This document shows, one piece after another, positions 51,043 through 61,633 of a stretch of 64,000 nt of DNA. The translations under genes were made by a program, and so were the position numbers. The DNA is from Mitsuaria chitosanitabida ATCC BAA-476 = NBRC 102408 (GTDB taxonomy: Bacteria; Pseudomonadota; Gammaproteobacteria; Burkholderiales; Burkholderiaceae_C), in NCBI RefSeq assembly GCF_001598255.1, contig NZ_BCYP01000016.1, forward strand, positions 1 to 64,000, given 5' to 3'. Below the pieces are notes generated by a model that made no database searches, was not told where the DNA came from, and saw nothing but the letters and a program-made list of their open reading frames with translations. Each line of letters opens with the position of its first letter. The first letter of the stretch is position 1.

Positions 51043-54000
51043 GTGACAACGATCAAACAAGAGACACATCGCCAGGCCGCCGGTAGCTCGCGTGCCCTCG
51101 CGCCCCTCTCCACCATCGCCAGCGCCATCGCGCTGCTGGCGGCCACGGGCGGCAGCGCCATGGCCGCCAACGAATGCGGCCCGTCCGCCGCGCAGTTGCT
51201 GTGCACGGGCAACGCCTACTCGGGCATCAGCTACATCGTGCCGACGGCCAGCGGCACGACGCTGACGCTGGACAACCCGAACATGGTCGTGACGGGCTCG
51301 GGCGTGTCGCTCAAGCAGAACTCCAGCGCCGTCGTCGCGGACACGCTCATCCACGTCGCCAATGTCGGCAGCATCACCGCCCCCACCCTGGCGGTCGACG
51401 CCAGCGGGCTGCGTCCGGGCACCCTCGTCGGCGTGACCATCGACAGCGGCAACCTCACCTCGACCGCCGACTCGTCCAACGTGGTCCGGGCCTTTGCCTC
51501 GAACGGCCCCAGTGCGCTCGTCACCGTCAATGGCGGCGTCATCACGAATGCGGGCACGACCTTCGGCTCCGCCGTGGCGTCGCAGGTGGCCTTGCCCAGC
51601 GGCACCCTGGGCGATGCGTCCGTCGTGATCAATGGCGGTGTCGTCCAAGCCCTGGGCACGGGCTCGGCCGGCGTGATCAACCAGGTGTCGGGCGCGAATG
51701 CCACCGGCACCGCACTGGTGACCGTGAACGGCGGCAGCGTCTCGGGCCAGTTGCAGGGCATCCGCTCGACCAACACCGGTCGTGGCTTGGCCGCGGTACA
51801 GATGAGCGGCGGGAGCGTCTCGGCGGCCGGCCCCAACGGCGATGGCCTCTTCGTCCTGGCGACGACGAACGGCAGCTTCCGCGCCGACCTGAATGGCGGC
51901 ACGGTGACGGGCGGCAGCGGCTTCGGCGCCGCGCTCCACACCAGCGCCCGCAACGGCGGCGTCATCAACGTCGGCGCCGGCGCCGTCCTCAACGCAGGCC
52001 CGTCCGGTGTCGCCATCCGCAACGGCGACCAGAACACCGACGGGGTCGACGAGATCGCCGGCAACGTCGCGATGACCCTGGGCGGCACGATCAACGGCTC
52101 GGTCCTGATGGGCGCGGGCACCGACACCCTGACCATCACCGGCGGCAGCATCAACGGCAACCTCGTCGCGGACGCGAACGACGCCCTCACCTTCGACACC
52201 GGCGCCAACCGCTTCGTCTACGGTTCGGCCTACTCGATCACCGACTTCGGCTCGATCACGATGAAGTCGGGCGACGTGCGCGTCGACGGCGTGCTGACTG
52301 GTGGCACGCTGACGGTCAATGGCGGATCGCTCGAACTGACCAGCACCGCCAACGCCTACACCGGCGGCACCTTCCTGAACGGCGGCGTGCTGTCGATCTC
52401 GAGCGACGCCAACCTGGGTCGGGCCGGCACCACCGTCACCTTCGACGGTGGCACCTTGCGCGGCACGGCGGCCCTGAGCGCCGGGCGCGACGTGGTCCTG
52501 AACGCGGGCGGCGGCACCTTCCAGGCCGATGCGCCGATGGCCGTCACGGGCACGGTCTCCGGCATCGGCGGCCTCACCAAGACCGGCGGCTCGACCCTGA
52601 CCCTGTCCGCCGTCAACGGCTACACCGGCACGACGACCATCAGCAGCGGCACGCTGGCGCTGACCGGCGCCGGCGCGATCGCGAGCTCCACCCGCGTCGT
52701 CGCCGACGGCGGCTTCGACATCTCCGGCATCAGCGCGACCGGCACCCCCATCCAGTCGCTGGCTGGCGGCGGCACGGTCGCCCTGGGCGATCGCGCGCTC
52801 ACGCTGAGCCATGCCGGCGACACCTTCGGCGGCGTCATCTCCGGCACCGGCGCGCTCGTCATCGGCGGCGGCACGGAAGTCCTGACGGGCACCAATACCT
52901 ACACGGGTGGCACGAGCATCCAGTCGGGCGGCACGCTGCAGCTGGGCACCGGCGGCACGACGGGCGTCATCGTCGGTGACGTCGCCAACCGCGGCGCGCT
53001 GATCATCCATCGTTCCGACAACGTGACGATGGCCGGCGTGTTCACGGGCGACGGCACGATCCGGCAGATTGGTGCCGGCCTGACCCGCTTCACCGCCGAC
53101 AGCGCGGGCTTCACCGGCACCACGCGCGTCGAAGCGGGCACGCTGGCCGTCGACGGCACGCTGGGCGGCTCGATGCAGGTTCTGGCCGGTGCTCGCCTGC
53201 AAGGCAACGGCACGGTCGGTCCGCTCAGCGTCGCCGGCACGGTCGCGCCGGGCAACGCCATCGGCACGCTGCATGTCGCGGGCGATTTCTCGCAAGCGGC
53301 CGGCTCGGTCTACCAGGTCGAGGTCGACCCCACCACGACGAAGTCCGACCAGCTGCTGGTCTCGGGCAAGGCCACGCTGGCCCAGGGTGCGCAACTCCAG
53401 GTGACGCGCACCGAGGCCACGAGCTATCGCCTCAACACGCGCTACACGGTGCTGACCGCCACCGGTGGACTCACCGGCACGTACCAGTTGACCGGCGACA
53501 CGCAGAGCGCCTTCGTCAAGCTCGTCGACGTCTACGACGCCAACAACGTCTACCTGATGGCCGAGAAGGTCCGCAACTTCACCGACGTGGCCCAGACCCC
53601 GAACCAGCATGCCGTCGGCGGCGCGCTGGATCAGGCCACCGGCAGCGACGACATGCTCACCGCCATCGGCTGGCTGCCGGACGAGGCCTCGGCGCGCGAC
53701 GCCTTCGATCAGCTCTCCGGCGAGATCCACGCCTCGCTCAAGACGGCGCTGATCGAGGACACGCGCTTCGTGCGCGACGCGGCGCTCTCCCGCCTGCGCG
53801 TCGACGACTGCGGCGCGAGCCTCTCCCGCACGACCGTGACCACCAGTCCGGACGGCGCCTGCGTCGATGGGAAGCGGGGCTTCGACACCTGGGGTCAGGT
53901 CTACGGCGCGACCGGCAGCCTCGACACCGACGGCAACGCGCATCGCCTGAAGCGCCATCTGAGCGGTTTCCTGCTCGGTGCCGATCGCTCACTGGGCAAG

Positions 54001-54684
54001 GGCTGGCGCGTGGGCGGCCTGGCCGGCTACCACCGCGCCGACGTCGACGTCCGCGCCGACGACGCGCGCGTCGGCCAGTTCCACCTCGGCGGCTACGCCG
54101 GCTGGCAGTCGGGCCCGAACGCGCTGCGCTTCGGCGCGAGCCACACCTGGGCTTCCGCCGACGTGAAGCGCGCGGTGCGCTTCTCCGGCTTCGACGACGC
54201 GCTGTTCTCCCGCCAGGACAGTCGCCTGCTGCAGGTCTTCGGCGAGGCCGCGCGCCGCGTCGACGCCGGCAAGCTGGCGATGGAGCACTTCGCCCAGCTG
54301 GCCTACGTGCTGCTGCACAGCGACGCGCTGGCCGAACAAGGCGGCCTGGCCGCCCTGCGCGCGAGCAGCGGCAACGATTCGGTGGGCTTCGCGACGGCCG
54401 GTCTGCGCCTGAGTCGGGAGGTCAACGCGCGGACGCGTCTGCAGGCGCAATTCGGCTGGCGCCGGGCTTTCGGCGACACCACGCCGACGCGCGCGATGCG
54501 CTTCGCGGACCAGACGGGCTTCGATGTGCGCGGCCTGCCCATCGCCCGCGACGCCGCCACGCTGGAGCTCGGTGCGGAGACCCAGTGGCGCCCGGGCGCG
54601 ACGCTGTCGCTGGTCTACAGCGGCCAGTACGCCGGCGCGCTCGAGGATCACAGCTTCCGCTTGCGCGCGAGCTGGATGTTCTGA
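51043..54684 (+). CDS. Type Va autotransporter
   Basis: 1213 residues from GTG 51043 (a TTG at 50956 would add 29). Signal peptide about 1-42 (TIASAIALLAATGGSAMA). The passenger (about 43-900) is a Gly/Thr/Ser-rich parallel beta-helix with repeated passenger-associated motifs such as GGTLTVNGGSLELTSTANAY and GTTTISSGTLALTGAG. A cysteine pair (CGASLSRTTVTTSPDGAC, about 923-940) sits just before the C-terminal beta-barrel (about 945-1213), which has GQVYGATGSLDTDGNAHRL and ends RLRASWMF with terminal F. It exports its passenger to the surface; adhesion or protease activity cannot be told. No catalytic motif is visible in the passenger. Confidence 0.9.
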   Translation: MTTIKQETHRQAAGSSRALAPLSTIASAIALLAATGGSAMAANECGPSAAQLLCTGNAYSGISYIVPTASGTTLTLDNPNMVVTGSGVSLKQNSSAVVADTLIHVANVGSITAPTLAVDASGLRPGTLVGVTIDSGNLTSTADSSNVVRAFASNGPSALVTVNGGVITNAGTTFGSAVASQVALPSGTLGDASVVINGGVVQALGTGSAGVINQVSGANATGTALVTVNGGSVSGQLQGIRSTNTGRGLAAVQMSGGSVSAAGPNGDGLFVLATTNGSFRADLNGGTVTGGSGFGAALHTSARNGGVINVGAGAVLNAGPSGVAIRNGDQNTDGVDEIAGNVAMTLGGTINGSVLMGAGTDTLTITGGSINGNLVADANDALTFDTGANRFVYGSAYSITDFGSITMKSGDVRVDGVLTGGTLTVNGGSLELTSTANAYTGGTFLNGGVLSISSDANLGRAGTTVTFDGGTLRGTAALSAGRDVVLNAGGGTFQADAPMAVTGTVSGIGGLTKTGGSTLTLSAVNGYTGTTTISSGTLALTGAGAIASSTRVVADGGFDISGISATGTPIQSLAGGGTVALGDRALTLSHAGDTFGGVISGTGALVIGGGTEVLTGTNTYTGGTSIQSGGTLQLGTGGTTGVIVGDVANRGALIIHRSDNVTMAGVFTGDGTIRQIGAGLTRFTADSAGFTGTTRVEAGTLAVDGTLGGSMQVLAGARLQGNGTVGPLSVAGTVAPGNAIGTLHVAGDFSQAAGSVYQVEVDPTTTKSDQLLVSGKATLAQGAQLQVTRTEATSYRLNTRYTVLTATGGLTGTYQLTGDTQSAFVKLVDVYDANNVYLMAEKVRNFTDVAQTPNQHAVGGALDQATGSDDMLTAIGWLPDEASARDAFDQLSGEIHASLKTALIEDTRFVRDAALSRLRVDDCGASLSRTTVTTSPDGACVDGKRGFDTWGQVYGATGSLDTDGNAHRLKRHLSGFLLGADRSLGKGWRVGGLAGYHRADVDVRADDARVGQFHLGGYAGWQSGPNALRFGASHTWASADVKRAVRFSGFDDALFSRQDSRLLQVFGEAARRVDAGKLAMEHFAQLAYVLLHSDALAEQGGLAALRASSGNDSVGFATAGLRLSREVNARTRLQAQFGWRRAFGDTTPTRAMRFADQTGFDVRGLPIARDAATLELGAETQWRPGATLSLVYSGQYAGALEDHSFRLRASWMF

Positions 54685-54690
54685 GGCGCG

Positions 54691-54747
54691 AGGCCCCGCG
54701 GGGCCTGCAGCAACGCGGCCCGCGGCCTGTGAAGGCGCGCGGGCCGC
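54691..54747. terminator. Two hairpins between convergent genes
   Basis: AGGCCCC-GC-GGGGCCT (54691-54706) and a longer stem GCGGCCCGCG / CGCGGGCCGC (54715-54724 with 54738-54747) whose interior GCC/GGC can extend the stem. It separates the autotransporter stop from the convergent TPR lipoprotein gene. Probably bidirectional. Confidence 0.7.
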
Positions 54748-54767
54748 TCGTCTCTCCGGATCGGGAT

Positions 54768-55634
54768 TCAGCGCTTCTCGACCTTGCCCTTCGCCGGCGC
54801 GGCCTGCCCGGCGCCCGGCGGCACCACCGGGAGCGGCCCCTTGGCCGAGGTGTCGTCGATCCACTGCCGCATCAGCGCCGTGGCACGCGCGTGCTTGGGA
54901 TCGATGCGCAGGCACTTCTGCAGCCAGCCGATGGCCGCCGGGCGGTCGGTGGCCGAGAGCTTCTCGGCCTTGCGCACGTAGAGGTCGGCCAGCAGACGCT
55001 TGGCCGACGGATCGTTGCGATCCTGCGGCGCGCGCTTCTCCAGCAGGCGGATCGGCTCGTCGATCTCGCCCTGCGCGGAGAGCATCGCGATGTGCTCCAG
55101 TTCGTTGCGGTCCGGCGCCGGCTGCGCGGCCGTGCCCTTGGCCGGCGCCTTCGGCGCGGGCGGCGTGCCCTTGCGCAAGGTCACCCGCGACGGCGTGCCC
55201 AGGTAGCTCTTGCGGTTGCGCTCCTTCTCGATGGCGCGCAGCGCCTCGGACGCGGCCTCGTTGTCGGGCTGCAGCGCCAGCACCGACAGGTAGCCCGCGG
55301 TCGCGCCGTCCAGATCGCCACGCTTCTGCGCCGCCCTGGCCTTCTCGGCGCGCTCGGCCACGCCGCTGTCGATCAGCTGCCGCGTCGCGGCCAGGCTGTC
55401 GCGGTAGGTGGCGTTCTCCGGCCGCAGCACGGTCAGCACCTCCCAGGACCAGGCCGCCTCGGCGAGCTGGCCGTCCTTGACCTGCTCCTGCGCGCGCTGC
55501 GCCTGGGCCACCTCGAAGGGGGAAGCCGGACCGGCCACGCCGCCCGGGCCGTCCGCCCGGCGCAGGCCGCCGGATCCCCCCGCGCAGGCCGCCAGCAGCG
55601 CGGACGCCGCGATCACCGTCAGCGCCGCCCTCAT
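54768..55634 (-). CDS. TPR-containing lipoprotein
   Basis: 288 residues. Lipobox SALLAAC (Cys17). Mature part has TPR-like repeats at about 45-125 (AAWSWEVLTVLRPENATYRD, GDLDGATAGYLSVLALQPDN) and about 185-260 (ERNELEHIAMLSAQGEIDEP-like, AAIGWLQKCLRIDPKHARA), joined by a basic Pro/Lys linker. The ATG overlaps the stop of the LysM deacetylase gene by four bases (55631-55634), so it belongs to the ppkA operon. Likely a periplasmic scaffold acting with the deacetylase. Confidence 0.8.
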   Translation of the reverse strand: MRAALTVIAASALLAACAGGSGGLRRADGPGGVAGPASPFEVAQAQRAQEQVKDGQLAEAAWSWEVLTVLRPENATYRDSLAATRQLIDSGVAERAEKARAAQKRGDLDGATAGYLSVLALQPDNEAASEALRAIEKERNRKSYLGTPSRVTLRKGTPPAPKAPAKGTAAQPAPDRNELEHIAMLSAQGEIDEPIRLLEKRAPQDRNDPSAKRLLADLYVRKAEKLSATDRPAAIGWLQKCLRIDPKHARATALMRQWIDDTSAKGPLPVVPPGAGQAAPAKGKVEKR

Positions 55635-56737
55635 GGCGTCTTTCCGATCGGGCGGCTGGTCTGCAGCCGGGCCTTGAAGGCCTCAAGGTCGTGGTCGCCG
55701 AAGATCATCGTCCGGCGCAGCATCAGCGGCTGCGAGAAGAAGGCGTTGCCGCCGGGGTTGACGGTCACGGCCAGCGTGTACTTCTGACGCGTCAGCGCCT
55801 CCAGCACCTGGTCGTTGGCGTCGCCGTAGGGATAGGCGTACTGCCGCACCTGCTGGCCGCTGAGCTTCTGCTCGATCAGGTCGCGCGGACCGGCGGTCTC
55901 CTGGTCCAGGTTGCGGACGTAGCGAGCGTCGTTCTCGCCGGCCGTGCGCTCGATCAGATTGCGGTGCGACTTGGAGTGGGACTGCACGTCCATCAGCCCC
56001 GAGGCCTGCATCTCCACCAGTTGCGGCCAGCTCACCGCGTCGCCCGCGCCGACGAAGTCGGTGTAGACGAACATGGTCGCGGGCAGGCCCAGCTTGCGCA
56101 GCACGGGGAAGGCGTAGCGGTAGACCGATTCGTAGCCGTCGTCGAAGGTGACCACCACCGACTTGGGCGGCAGCGGCTCCTTGCCCTCGAGGAAGCCCGT
56201 CAGCTGACCCAGGCGCAGCACGCGGTAGTCGTTGCGGACCAGCCATTCCATCTGCGCCGCGAAGTTGGCCGGGGAGACGGCCATCTTTCCGCCGGTCGTG
56301 CCGAGCCGGTGGTAGCAGAGGATGGGGATGGTCTGGTAGCTGCCGGCGTGCACGCCGATCGGGTTGATCGCCTTGAGCGGCACGATCAGCGGCTGACCCG
56401 GCTCGGCCTTGGAGACGCCGCCGTTGGCCTCGGCGATCTGCCAGTCGCGGTCCTCGCTGCCGAGCAGGCGGGCGGCGATGCCGCGCAGGGTCTCGCCGGC
56501 CGCGGGCACGTAGATCAGCAGCCGGTCGCTCCTGGCGACGACCTCGCCGGTGGCGGTCGAGGCGGGGGTAGTGGTCGTCGGTGTCGCGGCGGGAGGCGCC
56601 GGGGGCGTCGTGGGGGTGACGCAGCCGGTCAGGGCGAGCGCGGCGACGAGGGCGGTGGCGAGGGCGGCGCGCGGAAGACCCTCACCCCAGCCCTCTCCCG
56701 CCCGGCGGGAGAGGGAGCCTGCATGCACCGAGTGCAT
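55631..56737 (-). CDS. LysM/NodB polysaccharide deacetylase lipoprotein
   Basis: 368 residues from ATG 56737, which has GGAG seven bases upstream and puts the lipobox (ALALTGC) at about residue 39. A second possible start, ATG 56968 with AAAGGA, lies 24 bp after the ppkA stop and keeps the frame through the repeats below. LysM at about 60-105 (YVPAAGETLRGIAARLLG). NodB domain at about 125-340 with PILCYHRL, VVVTFDDGYESVYRYA, DVQSHSKSHRNL and AYPYGDANDQVLEAL, keeping the catalytic Asp-Asp and His-x3-His metal site. It probably deacetylates a surface or wall polysaccharide. Operon: ppkA, this gene, TPR lipoprotein. Confidence 0.85.
   Translation of the reverse strand: MHSVHAGSLSRRAGEGWGEGLPRAALATALVAALALTGCVTPTTPPAPPAATPTTTTPASTATGEVVARSDRLLIYVPAAGETLRGIAARLLGSEDRDWQIAEANGGVSKAEPGQPLIVPLKAINPIGVHAGSYQTIPILCYHRLGTTGGKMAVSPANFAAQMEWLVRNDYRVLRLGQLTGFLEGKEPLPPKSVVVTFDDGYESVYRYAFPVLRKLGLPATMFVYTDFVGAGDAVSWPQLVEMQASGLMDVQSHSKSHRNLIERTAGENDARYVRNLDQETAGPRDLIEQKLSGQQVRQYAYPYGDANDQVLEALTRQKYTLAVTVNPGGNAFFSQPLMLRRTMIFGDHDLEAFKARLQTSRPIGKTP
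56673..56718 (-). repeat. Interspersed repeat inside the deacetylase 5' coding region
   Basis: GGAAGACCCTCACCCCAG then a CCCTCTCCCGC/GCGGGAGAGGG hairpin. On the coding strand it is read as SLSRRAGEGWGEGLP immediately before the signal-peptide hydrophobic core. The copy is oriented inversely to that at 56893. Confidence 0.8.
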
Positions 56738-56741
56738 CGGA

Positions 56742-56872
56742 AGACTCCCCGCATCATTCGTCAGACAGCGATCCTCCAGACTCCCCGCATCATTCGTCAG
56801 ACAGCGATCCTCCAGACTCCCCGCATCATTCGTCAGGCAGCGATCCTCCAGACTCTCCGCGCCATTCGTTGA
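56742..56872 (-). repeat. 36-bp tandem repeat (3.6 units) near the deacetylase start
   Basis: Unit of 36 bp beginning AGACTCCCCGCATCATTCGT at 56742, 56778, 56814 and (divergent, partial) 56850. The unit is 12 codons, so it keeps frame and would encode SLEDRCLTNDAG repeats in the deacetylase frame. Each unit also brings a GGGGAG site and ATGs on the coding strand. Confidence 0.85.
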
Positions 56873-56892
56873 AGAACAGCGCGCGTCCGGGC

Positions 56893-56940
56893 GCCCTCTC
56901 CCGCTTGCGGGAGAGGGTTGGGGTGAGGGTCTTCGGGCTG
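56893..56940 (-). repeat. Interspersed repeat just downstream of ppkA
   Basis: CCCTCTCCCGC-TT-GCGGGAGAGGG followed by GGGGTGAGGGTCTTCGGG; opposite orientation to the copy at 56673-56718. Together they bracket the 36-bp tandem repeats. Confidence 0.8.
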
Positions 56941-56991
56941 TAGCGCCCAGCGCATTCAAGCCTGTCATAGGCAGAGATCCTTTGCGAGAGC

Positions 56992-59592
<2,601 letters not shown>

Positions 59593-59664
59593 CGAATCGC
59601 CTCACCGCGGTCGCGGCGTGGATCGCCGCCAAGTCCGCATCGTCCCTGTCCCGGGGATCGGGGG

Positions 59665-59680
59665 CAATGAACGAAAGTCA
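59665..59680 (-). promoter_or_regulatory. 16-bp sequence shared with the tagH upstream region
   Basis: CAATGAACGAAAGTCA, identical to 44752-44767, 73 bp upstream of the ppkA start and in the same relation to the gene. See that site. Confidence 0.45.
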
Positions 59681-59719
59681 TCCGGAGACCGTGTCCGGAC
59701 GATGGTGGCGTCCGCCGCG

Positions 59720-60685
59720 TCAGAACTTGAGGCGCGTCCAGGGGGTGGCGCTGGCAGGGTCGTGCTGGATGAACTGCGGGCGCGGCGCCGCCGGTTCGGT
59801 GAAGAAGACGCGGCCGCGGCCCTCGAAGGCGCCCGAGGTCTTGAAGTTGTCCTTGACGATCCGGACTTCCTGGCCGGAGAGCTCCGCGACACCGTCCCAG
59901 ACCGCGAAGAGCAGCCGATCCCCCAGAACCGCCACGTCGATGAGCGGCATCGGATAGCGGCCGAACTCGGAGAAGCCCGTCGCGTTGCCCCTCAGCAAGC
60001 GCCCCTGCGCGCCCGAGGCGCAGACCACGACCTCACCGTCGTCGAGCAGCGCGATGCCGCCGAGCGACTCACCATCGGTCGGCGTGCCCGGGACAAGCAG
60101 CTGCCGCCATTGGTGTCCATCGAAGTGCAAGAGCAGGTTCTGCGTGCCGACGGCATAGACGTCGTCGATCGAGTGGCCGCGGAGGCTGCGAATCGTCTGC
60201 CCCGAAGAACCGTCGCCCTGGCGGGTCTGCGTCCAGGACCGGCCGTCCCAGCGGTACAGGTGCCCGCCATGCGTGCCCACGTGAACGTCGTCGTCGCCAC
60301 TGCCCCACATCGCGGTGACGTTGGGGAGCAACCCCTCGACGCGGTCGCGGGGAAGCGCCGCGATGCCCCATGCCGGCCCGCCATTGGCAACGTCGTAATC
60401 GAGGTCGCCGCTGGCCGCCGGCCATCCGATCGGTGCGGTCGTCGCGACGCGCCCCTCGGCGCTGCCCAGCCAGAGATGCCCGGCAGGCGAGACCCACAGC
60501 TGACGGAGCGCGTCGTTGGTCGACAGGATGGACTCCGCCGTGCCGCCCTCCCCGGCCAGCCTGAACAGCGACCCGACGGCCGATGCCGAGTCCCCGAGCT
60601 CATACGACAGGACAAGGAAGAACACGCCAGCGGCGCTCTCTCCCACTTGATGAATTTCGCGTTGCAAATGGGACTCCGCGGACAT
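59720..60685 (-). CDS. Beta-propeller-like protein A (paralogue of B)
   Basis: 321 residues from ATG 60685 (a TTG at 60697 adds four). Repeated blades of about 40-50 residues with W/D motifs: LRQLWVSPAGHLWLGSAEGRV, AMWGSGDDDVHVGTHGGHLY, RWDGRSWTQ, DVYAVGTQNLLLHFDG, and GVAELSGQEVRIVKDNFK. Cytoplasmic (no signal). The paralogue at 61634-62584 shares the motifs and the ending pattern (YIEYDPGNDELPWARISF there, FIQHDPASATPWTRLKF here). Located in the T6SS effector cassette, so immunity or chaperone function is likely; not proven. Confidence 0.7.
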   Translation of the reverse strand: MSAESHLQREIHQVGESAAGVFFLVLSYELGDSASAVGSLFRLAGEGGTAESILSTNDALRQLWVSPAGHLWLGSAEGRVATTAPIGWPAASGDLDYDVANGGPAWGIAALPRDRVEGLLPNVTAMWGSGDDDVHVGTHGGHLYRWDGRSWTQTRQGDGSSGQTIRSLRGHSIDDVYAVGTQNLLLHFDGHQWRQLLVPGTPTDGESLGGIALLDDGEVVVCASGAQGRLLRGNATGFSEFGRYPMPLIDVAVLGDRLLFAVWDGVAELSGQEVRIVKDNFKTSGAFEGRGRVFFTEPAAPRPQFIQHDPASATPWTRLKF

Positions 60686-60698
60686 GACACCCGGCAAC

Positions 60699-61619
60699 TC
60701 AAGGGGCGACCACGTCCGCGCGCAGCCAAGCCTCCGGCTCCCTGAAGCGCCCCATCCAGGCCTGTCTCACGTCCTCGTCGCGGAACGCGCCGGGCCACGG
60801 GCGAGCCCTTTGCAACATCAGCGGCGTCAACAGTTCGTCGACCCGCCGGTAGGCAGCCAGAGAACTCCCGCCATGAATGTCGCCGGTCTCCGGCGCCGAT
60901 CCCGCCGCCAGCGCGATCCCGTGTCGATCGACGCGAAGGAAGACCCCCTGGGCCGCCAGCCCTGCGGCCTCACCCAAGCGCAGGTTTGCGCGTCGAACCC
61001 ACTCGCTGCCCACGAGCGTCAACCAGCCCACACTCGGAATCCCCTCCATCGCATCGAACGGCATCGAGGGCGCATCGCCCGGCAAGGCCGCCCAGTGCCG
61101 CTTGGACAGCGCCGCGATGCGATCCCAAGCAAGATCCAATCGGTCCCCGTCCGAAATGTGGAACCAGCCCGCGACTCCCCAGGTCAGAGGCAGGTGGCCG
61201 ATGACCCAGCGCACGAGACCAGTCATGGCCTCTGTGTACCCGCCCGATTCGAACCGGATCGTGATCGTGCTGGACCGCTCGCGGCCTCCCAGGGGCTCGA
61301 GATCGACAAAGCGCAGCAACGAACCGCGCGCGCCAGGATCGGAGGCCCATTCGAAGCGGCGGCACGCGGGAGTCGAGCTCGTGGAGGTCGCGGCGTCCGA
61401 CGGAACGGAACCGGGCAATCGCAGATCGCCTTCAAGCGTCCGCCAACCGGCCTCGCCGCCGGCCCGTCGACAGGCCAGACCCAACGTGCCTTTCAATTGG
61501 CGGCTCGCATAGGCCAGGAGGTCCTCGGCGATGGACGTCCGCTCCGCGGCACTGCCGCCAAAATGCAGCACGCATTGAGGCTGGAGCCTCACATCGACCT
61601 TGGCCTTGGGAATGGGCAT
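60699..61619 (-). CDS. DUF3396/TsiV-like immunity protein candidate
   Basis: 306 residues, cytoplasmic. The pattern fits the DUF3396 (TsiV) family: FESGGYTEAMTGLVRWVIGHLPLTWGVAGWF, then GIPSVGWLTLVGSEWVRRA, and a late SAPETGDIHGGSSLAAYRRV leading to LLTPLMLQR. Family members neutralise T6SS toxins. The match is by eye and the N-terminal 90 residues are less typical. The gene sits between the two beta-propeller genes, 13 bp from A and 14 bp from B, so all are in one operon downstream of the effector genes. Confidence 0.6.
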   Translation of the reverse strand: MPIPKAKVDVRLQPQCVLHFGGSAAERTSIAEDLLAYASRQLKGTLGLACRRAGGEAGWRTLEGDLRLPGSVPSDAATSTSSTPACRRFEWASDPGARGSLLRFVDLEPLGGRERSSTITIRFESGGYTEAMTGLVRWVIGHLPLTWGVAGWFHISDGDRLDLAWDRIAALSKRHWAALPGDAPSMPFDAMEGIPSVGWLTLVGSEWVRRANLRLGEAAGLAAQGVFLRVDRHGIALAAGSAPETGDIHGGSSLAAYRRVDELLTPLMLQRARPWPGAFRDEDVRQAWMGRFREPEAWLRADVVAP

Positions 61620-61633
61620 GGCAGACGGGGACC

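Noticed and set aside
50935-53958. 1007-codon minus-strand frame opposite the autotransporter
   Set aside because: Pure Gly/Ala/Arg/Asp low complexity created by the repetitive passenger sequence of the sense gene.
56742-56872. Possible CRISPR array
   Set aside because: The 36-bp units are directly contiguous with no spacers, and no cas genes are present.
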